Below are positions 15,444 to 24,054 of a DNA stretch of 24,054 bases, one piece after another (the stretch's first letter is position 1; each line of letters begins with the position of its first letter). Both the position numbers and the translations under genes were made by a program. The stretch spans positions 49,019 through 73,072 of the forward strand of contig VHZZ01002854.1 in NCBI GenBank assembly GCA_009801015.1, given 5' to 3'. Source of the stretch: Silene noctiflora. Its lineage: Eukaryota; Streptophyta; Magnoliopsida; Caryophyllales; Caryophyllaceae. The notes below the pieces were generated by a model. The model saw only the letters and a list, made by a program, of their open reading frames with translations. It was not told the DNA's origin and searched no databases.

Positions 15444-18400
15444 GTCTCTTCTATTTCTTCTTCTTCTTCGTCTTCTCGTTCTTTATATTTCGTATTATCT
15501 GTCGTTTTTCGTTCTTTATATTTCGTATTATCTGTCGTTTTTCGTTCTTTATATTTCGTATTATCTGTCGTCTTTAGTTAATACGAGCTGTAGAGTTTAA
15601 TACATATACCACTCATTTACCCTACATAGACCCAATGTTAAATTGGTGGCATTTGATAATCTAACAGATAAGCTGATTATCAAATTCTAAGTACTATGTC
15701 TTGTGTTTTGATGGAATCTGATGCATTTGTGTTGGTATGATCATACACTCGTCTATATAACTGCTTAGGTCATATTAGTTATGTCATTTACATACACGTA
15801 TAAATTAATAACACTCAATTAGTTTATAGTTTTAGACTTTATAGGTGTAATGGTGTATGCCAATTGCCAAATCAAATTTAACTTTCGGATGTTTTAAGGA
15901 TTGGCTTTACCTTTTTAGAAACAGTCTACAGTTTTGCACTCGCGCTTTGTTTTTTGCCCCTCTTTTTGTTACTGAGGGACCAGGGTAATCTTGTAATTTC
16001 CACTTATATTTTTGCAATGGATTCCTATACTAATTTCACAATTTTTTTATGCGCTTTTTGTTGGTCCTCGTATTATATTACTTGGTAGTTTATACTAGGT
16101 ATTACTAAGCAAAAATTAGAAAAAATTAACATATTAAGGTTAGTGACTATGTTTTGAGTACGACCCAAGCCTTAATGAGTTTACAAAGTAGTAACAATTG
16201 ACTGAGATAGGAGGAGTACGGTACTGTGTAATAAGCGGCTAGCTTAATTAATCTTATCAGGACTGCTATATGTGTATAACCAAATCATTAATTGATGGTG
16301 AGATATAACATAAAATGAGTTTGATGTATGTGTATGACAACTTGATTTACGTTTGTGTTTGATTGTACGTATAAGATTAGTCGACTAATTAAGTTTGTGA
16401 ATATGTCCATTGGTGAAATAGGAGATGAGCTGGGCTGTGGTATTGTCACTCGCATTTCAAAGTCTAGGGGTGATATACGGAGATATCGGAACATCACCAC
16501 TATATGTGTATGCAAGCACATTTCCTAAAGGAATTAAAGATAGTAAAGATATATTGGGGGTCCTTTCTCTTATTTACTACACCATCACTTTGTTACCCTT
16601 GATCAAATACGTCTTCATTGTCTTGAGGGCCAACGATAATGGCAAGGGTATGTCTTCTTTCTTAGAAACCATTTCTCCTATTTAATTATGTGTTACTCTC
16701 TTTATTCCCGCCGTTTACTTTTGTTCATTATCTATTTTATCATAAATATCTTACTCATTTATTTATTTTTCTATTTTGAAAATGCTTTTAATTTAAAATT
16801 GATAATTTACTTAAATTTTAGTACTCCATATTTAAAAAGATTAGTTTTCATCATACAAAATAATGATGGGAACAATTTTTTAGTATTAATAATGAATCTT
16901 AGTAAGCGTTGCTTAGGTCAGGTAATTTGGACAAGGTTAGTACATATCCACTGATTAGTCAACCTTGATTTAATAAAATTAGTTGGTCCTGCTTTAGACG
17001 GGTCATTTTGGTCTAAAATAATAAGACGGAATTTTGTAACAATTTTACAGTGCCCGTCTGAAACTTTTGCGAAAAATGGCGGTTGAAACAAGTGTACAAT
17101 AATATGTTACGTGTGATTAATTAAAGAACATAGTACCAAAATTAGCTGATTAAGGTTAGATCTAGGGAGATCACAACTGCGTTCTTCAACCTACCTTTTC
17201 AAGGCCTTGTGGGGCTAATTACGTTTGCAAAATCTCATTATTTTCCTACATCGTACCATTACCTTAATAGCTTAATTTTTTGTGTAATTAATATACCCCC
17301 TTTTTAAATAAAATTCTTAATTCGATCATAACATGGAGAACAAATTAGAAATTGAGAAGAGATTTTACTTTTATGTCGGATATATATTTTTTCCTCTTAC
17401 ATTTATGATAACGAAATATATTTGATTAATCGTTATTAACAAATGGAGATTAAAGCTTAATAATAATATATTAATATAATAATATATTCAGTGGAGTTTT
17501 TTGTTTAATTTCCAATTACTTTGTTGACTTAAGAAATTTATTTACTTTGTAAAATAGGTGGAACATTTGCGTTGTATTCACTTTTATGCCGAAATGCAAA
17601 GGTTGGTTTACTCCCAAGTACACAAATTGAAGATCAACAAGTGTCTAATTACCAACTCAAGTTACCAAGCAATCAGCTAGGATTGTCATTGAAGCTCAAG
17701 AAATTCTTAGAAAATAGCATTGTTTCCAAGTACATACTTTTAATTGTCACTATGCTTTCAACCTCTTTGGTTATTGGAGATGGTGTTCTCACTCCCTCAA
17801 TCTCAGGTTTCATTCTTCATTCTTCAATTTTTAATGTCATTATTCTTATTTTGTGAATTGTGACAACGATGAACTGACATAAATGAAATAAAATGAGATA
17901 TGCTACACAATAATTAGCTAAAATACAAATTGAGACCCATCGGAGACATCATAACTAGTTGATATCCAACGAACCGGCTACACTCAGAAATGGACCTAAC
18001 GGAGGATGATAGCCGACATTTCTTAAATGGGGGATAATTTAATATCACTAATCTTAATTTAATTAAACAATTAGTTTAAAATTTGAATTTATCATGTTTT
18101 GATTTTGAATATTTGGCTAAATTAAAATGACTCGTTGATAGGTGTCTCCATAACATCATTAACGGAGCAAAAATTTGAAGTTAGGGATTGGAACAATTTC
18201 TGCGGGGACGAAAGAGTAATGCTATAAGAAACACTCGAATTTTTCTAAAAATTGAATTTTGAAATTTACGAATTACAACCCGTCCTTACTAACCCCCTAG
18301 ATCCACCACCACATAAATATACTGCGTAGCTATGTTAGCACGATTGTAAATCCCGATTTAATTAAGGTAACGACATTTTCATGATGGCTTTTGTCATATT

Positions 18401-21400
18401 ACTCATATAGTCATATTTAATTTTGAAGTTATGTTATCATGAACATTTTTTTTGATATGATTAAAACATGGCACAAGTGACATAATTAAGTATTCCGTAT
18501 AATATAATGAAAAGTTGAATAAACGTAGCTAGCCATGGTTGGCAAATAATTCATACTTGATAGACGTGAAAAGATTCATTACAAGATGACAAATTGACAA
18601 GACAAGATGTGTCCACGTTTGGCTTAATTGTCATTGTATTCCAAAGTCATGTACTTTGTTTATCTACAAATAGTTAAATATATACATTTATTTCTTATCA
18701 AAGTGAAGAGAAAGAAAAAGAAATGGAAACAAACGTATGTTTTTATATTTCCTTAAGGTGGCTTACATAATTATTAATTCCTAAGCATCTTTCTCTTTTC
18801 CCTCCATACTTCTAGGCTTTCTCTTGATTACATTTACAAAGGAACTCGAGACAATTAGTGACTTTTTACTTTTTTATTGTCCTGATCTACGCATCTAAAC
18901 ACGAACCTGTGTTATCTAATTTCGCTCGAGTTGACAATAATAAACTACTCGTATATAATTATGTACTAATAATGTTTTATGGATGGTATTCTAAACACGA
19001 TATTGTATTACAGTTTTATCAGCGGTAGGAGGATTAAAAGCGGCTTCAGCATCCGTTTTTACTGAAGGTAACATTGTACACTTATTAACTCACACGTACC
19101 TATGCTAGCAGGAATCTTTAGTCTGCTCACCTAGTTGTATACTATCTATCTGTCCAATTATATCATGAAAATTTTAAATTATAAATGGTACGTATTTATT
19201 AGTGCAAATCGTACAAAATATTACTGTACACAGTAAACAAGATTTCTGAGTACCGTTCCCACAACATGGGATGTATCTAGCCTTGAACATGTTCTCCTTT
19301 GCTTATAGTATACATTATCTAGTTCCACTTGAGTTCTGTTCTTTTACAGCATTTTGATTAAATTGCAAGTTTAGTGTTAACCACATGGATGGAATATATT
19401 GGTAAAGCTGTCATTTTTTATATAATTTTTCGGATCTTGTGTTATATACTCCGTATGAGCTAGTTGAATGCTCTTGATCTAGTAGTTAATACGCCATGTC
19501 TACTGTTGAACACCTGCATCAATTGCTTAAAATGGTGTAGTCAGATATATCGAGATGTAGGGGGATTTTACTTGCTTGATTACGTTAATCTCCGGCGGAG
19601 AAGTTGAAATATAGTGGGGTCTTATATAGCAAAATGAGTATTATTCCGACGTATATTTTAAATATTTCTACGGAATACATTATTGCATTTTAACATTATG
19701 AGGTCTTAACTCTTATATTGTCCGCTGGTTGCTTAAACTTTGGTACAACATGCTGGTTGCATTTTAACATTATGAGGTCTTAACTCTTATATTGTCAAGT
19801 AACATTGATGCAAAACATACCTAACATTTTACTCCTCGACCTCACTATAGTTAAAAGGATTTTGAGCTAGTTGGGTAATGTAATTGCTAGTGTATGGTAA
19901 TCTTGTAGAACATCTTGATTAAAGCTTATAAGCTTATATAAATCCTAATGTGGTGGCCTCTTATCATGATCTATAGGAAGGGTGGTGTGGATATCAGTTG
20001 CAATCTTGATCTTGTTGTTCTCAGTCCAACGATTTGGGACCGACAAAGTAGGATATAGTTTTGCACCAATTGTTAGTGTTTGGTTCGTGATGAATGCCGG
20101 AATTGGACTCTACAATTTCATCAAATATGATCCTACTGTTATCAAAGCGGTAAATCCCTGGCATATCATCCAGTACTTCATGAGGAATGGTAAAGAAGCT
20201 TGGATTTCACTTGGTGGTGTTGTCCTTTGTGTCACAGGTTTGCAAGCTACCCACTTTTAGTTTAATTTAACAAATAAAGTGTATGATCGACATGCATGTA
20301 GTACCTCCCAAATCCTAATGCTTACAATATGGGACAGGAACGGAAGCATTGTTTGCAGATGTGGGTCACTTCTCTGTAAAGTCCATTCAAATAAGTATGT
20401 CTGTGGTTGTATACCCTGCCCTTATGTTAACTTACTCCGGCCAAGCTTCTTACCTCCGATTGCACCAAGACGACGTTACTAATGCCTTCTACAATTCTAT
20501 ACCAGGTTTACTAACGCCCTTCATATCAGTTCTGATGTTTTAACTTCATATACATATTTGTCCTTAATTTGCGACTAATGTCTAATTCATCAACTGGGTT
20601 GCTATGGTTGTTTATGTTACAGGTCCATTGTATTGGCCAATGTTTGTTATAGCAGTTCTATCAGCAATCATAGCCAGCCAAGCTATGATTTCTGGAACAT
20701 TCTCCATCATTCAACAATCTCTTGCTTTAGGATGTTTCCCACGTGTCAGTGTCGTTCACACCTCGGATAAGTTTGAAGGACAAGTTTACATCCCTGAAGT
20801 TAACTATATCATCATGACTGCTAGTGTTATTGTCACTTTGGCCTTCAGAACTACCGAAAAGATTGGAAATGCCTATGGTATGATTCGTATACTAGCTACA
20901 CGAAATAGCATTTCATGTCGTGTACAAGTGTTTATTCCGGCTAGAATATTCTTAACTAATTACAATTGGACTTAGCACTTACTATCTTTAATTTAGGATT
21001 AAGGGCTCCAACCTTGACCACCTTATCGTCTTTTGCTCTGAAATCTACCCGTGTAAATCGATGTCTAATAAGTGATCAATGTATTGCAGGAATTGCTGTG
21101 GTGTTTGCTGAGGCAATTACATCATCGTTCATGATTCTGGTTATGCTAGTAATATGGAAAACAAACATAATAATAGTAATCGTGTACGTGTGTTGCATTA
21201 TGTCGGTAGAGATGATTTACTTGACTTCAGTGCTCTATAAATTCCCCCATGGAGGATACTTCCCAATCGCCTTCGCATGTCTTTTGCTAGCCATAATGTT
21301 TATTTGGAACTATGTCTACCGCAAAAAGTACTACTATGAAATGGAGAACAAAGTTTCCCCCGAAACCTTGAGGGAGATCACTAGTCAGCACAATTTCTGT

Positions 21401-22054
21401 CGCATTCCTGGGTTGGCCATCTTCTACTCAGAGCTAGTTCACGGCATTCCTCCAATTTTTGAGCATTATGCAGGGAATGTGCCTGCTTTGCAATCTGTTG
21501 TTGTCTTCGCCTCGATCAAATCATTGCCCGTTAGCACAGTACCAGCCGAGGAACGGTTCTTGTTCCGTAGAGTCAACCCAAGGGAACTCTATGTCTTTCG
21601 TTGTGTCGCTAGGTACGGGTACACGGATGCTCGAAATGATGATGAGCCATTCGAGAGGCTCCTAGTGGAAAGGCTTAAGGAGTTTATGAGGGACGACTTT
21701 TGGATTCACGCTAGTAGTAGGCAAATTGAACAACAAGGCGATGTAGTTGAAATGATTGACGATGAGCCAGAGCACGAGTACATTCGTAATGGCGAAAATG
21801 AAGAGGAGATAATGAAGTCTCAAGAAGCGGAGTTGGAAAGAGAAATCGAAGTGATTGAGAGAGCTTCTCGTGTCGGGATTGTACACTTGATGGGTGAGAG
21901 TGAGGTTATTTCCGGCAAAGGAGCCGGGTTAGGGAAGAGGATTGTGGTCGATTTGGCGTATAATTTCATTAAGCGGAATTTAAGACAAACAGACAAAACT
22001 CTTGACATTCCTCGAAAGAGATTGCTTAAAGTTGGAATGACATACGAGCTCTAA
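15303..22054 (+). CDS. HAK5: KUP/HAK/KT high-affinity potassium transporter, HAK5-like (8 exons)
   Basis: Exons 15303-15443, 16422-16647, 17558-17806, 19014-19067, 19977-20237, 20338-20505, 20623-20877 and 21090-22054 join to 2319 bp, giving 772 residues, close to the family's usual length of about 780. Every intron is GT-AG and the frame stays open to the TAA. The family signature [17 protein letters not shown] is at about residues 63-79, in the first membrane segment. [51 protein letters not shown] and VARYGYTD are also present. I count about 12 membrane segments (residues 50-560), then a cytosolic tail of about 200 residues with an acidic stretch. The N-terminal [10 protein letters not shown] motif and the SNYQLKLPS region point to cluster I. 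Such proteins carry out proton-coupled high-affinity K+ uptake at the root plasma membrane and are induced by K+ starvation (family knowledge). Cluster membership rests on motifs I recognise, not on an alignment. Confidence 0.95.
15444..16421 (+). other. intron 1 of HAK5-like gene
   Basis: 978 bp, GT-AG. It starts with a TTC-rich run (15446-15476) and the triple 33-bp repeat (15477-15575). An 11-bp inverted repeat, ATTTGATAATC (15651-15661) and GATTATCAAAT (15675-15685), follows. No gene is seen inside it. Confidence 0.85.
15477..15575 (+). repeat. 33-bp tandem repeat, three copies
   Basis: Units at 15477-15509, 15510-15542 and 15543-15575, starting CGTTCTTTATATTTCGTATT. Copies 1 and 2 are identical and copy 3 has one T-to-C change near its end. 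The unit length is a multiple of three, so the array is open in the exon 1 frame ([11 protein letters not shown] repeated). Confidence 0.95.
16422..16647 (+). CDS. HAK5: HAK5-like exon 2
   Basis: Residues 48-122 and the first base of 123. It encodes membrane segments 1 and 2, including GDIGTSPLY, and ends at RANDNGKG. The acceptor ATAG|GAGATGAGC was preferred over the next AG (16424), which would only remove one Glu. Donor GTATGT. Confidence 0.9.
16648..17557 (+). other. intron 2 of HAK5-like gene
   Basis: 910 bp, GT-AG and AT-rich. It holds a small inverted repeat, TTAGACGGG (16994-17002) with CCCGTCTGAA (17053-17062), possibly a MITE relic. A start like a Stowaway end (TACTCTCTTTATTCCCGCCG, near 16694) has no matching right end. 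Confidence 0.8.
17558..17806 (+). CDS. HAK5: HAK5-like exon 3
   Basis: Residues 123-205 plus one base. It begins [11 protein letters not shown], then the cytosolic loop [13 protein letters not shown] and membrane segment 3, with [12 protein letters not shown] at the end. Acceptor AATAG, donor TCAG|GTTTCA. Confidence 0.92.
17807..19013 (+). other. intron 3 of HAK5-like gene
   Basis: 1207 bp, GT-AG. No gene, array or mobile element that I can support is visible. Confidence 0.8.
19014..19067 (+). CDS. HAK5: HAK5-like exon 4 (54 bp)
   Basis: A very short exon encoding [18 protein letters not shown] (residues 206-223), the loop after membrane segment 3. Acceptor TTACAG, donor GAAG|GTAACA. It is easily missed because it is flanked by introns of 1207 and 909 bp, but it is required to link SIS to [10 protein letters not shown]. 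Confidence 0.9.
19068..19976 (+). other. intron 4 of HAK5-like gene
   Basis: 909 bp, GT-AG. It contains a 40-bp exact direct repeat at 19683-19722 and 19757-19796 (starting TTGCATTTTAACATTATGAG), 74 bp apart. GCTGGTTGC occurs in both spacers (19723 and 19752), so it is a partial tandem duplication. Confidence 0.82.
19977..20237 (+). CDS. HAK5: HAK5-like exon 5
   Basis: Residues 224-310. Membrane segments 4 and 5 and most of 6, with [16 protein letters not shown] and [14 protein letters not shown]. Acceptor CTATAG, donor ACAG|GTTTGC. Confidence 0.93.
20338..20505 (+). CDS. HAK5: HAK5-like exon 6
   Basis: Residues 311-366. [19 protein letters not shown] followed by membrane segment 7 ([19 protein letters not shown]). 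Acceptor GGACAG, donor CCAG|GTTTAC. Confidence 0.93.
20623..20877 (+). CDS. HAK5: HAK5-like exon 7
   Basis: Residues 367-451. Membrane segments 8 and 9, with [39 protein letters not shown] and [11 protein letters not shown] at its end. Acceptor TTACAG, donor TATG|GTATGA. Confidence 0.93.
21090..22054 (+). CDS. HAK5: HAK5-like exon 8 (last)
   Basis: Residues 452-772 and the stop TAA (22052-22054). Membrane segments 10 to 12, then the cytosolic tail with [39 protein letters not shown] and RYGYTD. An acidic stretch, [20 protein letters not shown], follows, and the end is [13 protein letters not shown]. Acceptor TTGCAG. Confidence 0.95.
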
Positions 22055-22628
22055 AAACAAGCGTTTAAACATTGTCGGGTTTCTAAGTGTGATAAAAATA
22101 AGGTTTCCGATGAATGAAAGATATAGGAGTACTAATATTGGCATGAGTACATAGCTACATACTCCCTAATCCCTTCATCCCACTCGTTTATTTAACTTTT
22201 ATTTACCGTGTGAGAGGTATCTTAATTAAAGATAAATAATCGATTAGGACAGATTAGACAAAGGGAGTACTTCTGAATGAAGATATATATGGTTTCTAAC
22301 TTAGTAATGTATCTCGAAAGTATATTGCATTTTTTTGGGTGTGTTATTGGCCTCGTTTGTGTATAAACATTGTAAAAGTGCATGCATGATCAATTGAAAA
22401 TCGACATGGTGAATGTATAATATATGTATAGTTCTATTGATTTCCTCTGTTTATTTTGGTGACTACTATTGATTTCCTTTGTTGAATTTGTTTACCATTG
22501 TTGTATCACTTAATGTTCCTCTCGATCTTTTGAATTCATTGTAAATATACCACCGTTCTTATTTTGGATCTTTTGTCAAAACGATAGCAAAACTATTTAT
22601 CAAAAAAACAATTTGCTAAATTACCCAT
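22055..22628 (+). other. 3' flank of HAK5-like gene
   Basis: Holds the 3' UTR and the short gap to the next retroelement. No exact AATAAA is seen. AAATAAT (22233) and other AT-rich stretches could act as plant poly-A signals. TATTGATTTCCTYTGTT occurs twice (22434 and 22467). Confidence 0.45.
22160..22269. mobile_element. Stowaway-like MITE in the 3' flank
   Basis: 110 bp with TA at both ends. The left end is CTCCCTAATCCCTTC; the right end's reverse complement is CTCCCTTTGTCTAATC. Both arms go on to a CGnTTATTTA motif about 30 bases in. The ends are Stowaway-type. It starts about 105 bases after the stop codon and may be transcribed in the 3' UTR. Confidence 0.52.
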
Positions 22629-24015
22629 TGTTAGAATACACATTAGTTGATGATGCCAAGTTTTTCATTTGTCATTTAATTGTTTGCCTCTTAGTTAATT
22701 TGTTTAGCAAAACAAAGCGTTCAATGATCAATCCACAAGCTAATCAAGATAACAAGACAATCAAGAAGAAGACAAGTCAAAGATGCCCTAGCCTAAGAAT
22801 GAATGTTGTAAACGAGGTAGTTAAACATATCTTCTTTTATGCATAAGTGATTGCAAAACCATGCAACAGTTTCATGAACTGTTGCACCACGGTTTCTGGT
22901 ACTATCGTATGGAGAATTTTCCGAAAAATTTCTAAGTGTTCAAAACCTGTCCAAAGTTATATTTCAAAAAGGTTTGAAATTTGAAGAACAAATTTTCAGA
23001 AACTTTCAGCAAAAGGAATACTCTTACATTGCAAGTTGGATCCTCAAAAGTTGTGTTAAAATGCTAAAAATGGGTCTTTTGCTTTTTTCTCTTTTGGCAA
23101 AATGTAGAGTTCCCATATTTTATTGAAAATGCAATTTACATTGAAAAGAAGCAGCAGCCCTCTTGAGCCTTGCAAAACTGATTCTTCTTTTCTCAATGTG
23201 GAGTTCATCTTTTTATCACTTGGACAATAGAAGAAATGAGATTATTATACATCACACCCTTTGTGAACCTCACGNTATAAATAGACTCATTTCCTCTCAT
23301 TTATTGCTAAGACTTTTAAGAGCATTCATTGTAAAACTTTGCAAATCAGTTTAGCATTTAAGAGCTTTGATCTTCAAGCATTTGCAAAACCGTTTTTCTG
23401 TTTTCAAAAGTCTCCGTTTATTTTTCAAAGCTACAAAATCTCCAAGTATCAGTTCGCTTCACTGTTGCATAAGAGTATGTTCAATGATCTCGTGTTTAGT
23501 CTTTAATTGCNAATCTCCATGTTCATTCAAGTGAACCACTAAGATTTAAAAGACCTGTAAACCTGTGAGATAGAAATTACAAACTCTTGAAGCGGAATAG
23601 CTTTAAGTTTGAGTTGCAACCGGAGTAGGTTGGCGAGTTATTTGTATTGTAATGGTTTAGTTAAGTTTGAGTAAATTTCTAAACAAGCAATAAAATAACG
23701 GTTGGACGTAGGTTTCGTAGTAGGAGCTGAACCAATTTTTTTTAAAATTGCTGTCTTGTTTGTTTATTTACTTTTACGTTCTTTTATCGTTGCATTTGTG
23801 CTTATCAATCTCATTGTCAGCTTTGTGCAACAATCATTCATACTGTTGCTTAGACCTGCTGGAACTCTTGTGAACTTACAATTAATTAAGTTTCCCAAGT
23901 GAACCTTACAATCATACTTGTGTTAATTCTTTACCAAGTAATTGAGAAATTTTTTAAAAGGTACACCTAATTCACCCCCTCCCTCTCTTAGGTGTTTATC
24001 GTTCCTAACTCTTCA
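22629..24015 (+). repeat. 5' LTR of a Sirevirus-like copia element
   Basis: Starts TGTTAGAATACACATTAG, the start usual for Sirevirus (SIRE/Maximus) LTRs, and ends in CTCTTCA, two bases before the primer site. Its length of about 1.39 kb is long for copia but normal for Sireviruses. A TATAAATA box is at 23276-23283. A perfect palindrome, GCAACAGTT-TCATG-AACTGTTGC, is at 22863-22885. Bases 23275 and 23511 are N. The rest of the element lies beyond the window, so coding and the second LTR cannot be checked. Confidence 0.75.
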
Positions 24016-24017
24016 AT

Positions 24018-24030
24018 TGGTATCAGAGCC
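24018..24030 (+). other. primer binding site of the Sirevirus-like element
   Basis: TGGTATCAGAGCC is an exact initiator tRNA-Met site. The spacer AT between the LTR end (CA, 24014-24015) and TGG is the arrangement found in Sireviruses. Only 24 bases of the interior follow before the window ends. Confidence 0.88.
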
Positions 24031-24054
24031 TCGTGCTCTTGATATTGGTTAATT

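Noticed and set aside
16424..16425. Alternative acceptor for exon 2 at GGAG|ATG
   Set aside because: Possible and in frame (drops one Glu), but TAG at 16421 is the more usual acceptor than GAG.
22613..22846. 77-residue plus-strand open frame
   Set aside because: It overlaps the start of the Sirevirus-like LTR and has no recognisable domain.
1..24054. CRISPR array, bacterial operon or organelle DNA insertion
   Set aside because: No regularly spaced repeats of the right kind, no prokaryotic gene layout, and no rRNA, tRNA or organelle gene segments were seen.

Overview
The window is nuclear plant DNA. It has GT-AG introns, Ty1/copia retrotransposons primed by initiator tRNA-Met, MITEs, and one intact multi-exon potassium transporter gene. 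Short motifs such as ACTCCGTA recur (near 6433, 13809 and 19447). They are common in Caryophyllales genomes, so that order (for example the spinach/beet/quinoa alliance) is my best guess, but the window does not prove it.

Layout. 1-517 is intergenic, with a 10-bp tandem repeat at the edge and a faint tRNA-like (SINE-like) block. 518-6119 is a complete but decayed copia element on the minus strand, with 249-bp LTRs, a CTTCT target duplication, gag-protease-integrase-RT-RNase H order, and about six frameshifts and three in-frame stops. 6120-8800 is a MITE cluster: two Stowaway-like elements (TA duplications) and two Mutator-like MITEs (exact 9-bp duplications). 8806-12822 is a second, older minus-strand copia element. 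It has internal deletions at both the gag end and the integrase/RT boundary, and a third LTR is nested inside its left LTR. 12828-15302 is intergenic and holds a solo LTR of a TRIM element (minus strand), an imperfect inverted repeat, a complete TRIM element (plus strand) and a SINE-like block just upstream of the gene.

15303-22054 (plus) is the only intact gene. It has eight exons and encodes a 772-residue KUP/HAK/KT high-affinity K+ transporter of the HAK5 type. All seven introns fit GT-AG and keep the frame. Intron 1 carries three 33-bp tandem repeats that stay open in the exon 1 frame. 22055-22628 is the 3' flank with a Stowaway-like MITE. From 22629 to the window end lies the 5' LTR and primer binding site of a Sirevirus-like copia element that runs off the right edge.

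No CRISPR array, operon, rRNA or complete tRNA gene is present. The most unusual objects are the TRIM, whose two LTRs differ because the 5' one has become a near-perfect hairpin, and the open tandem repeat in intron 1 of the transporter.
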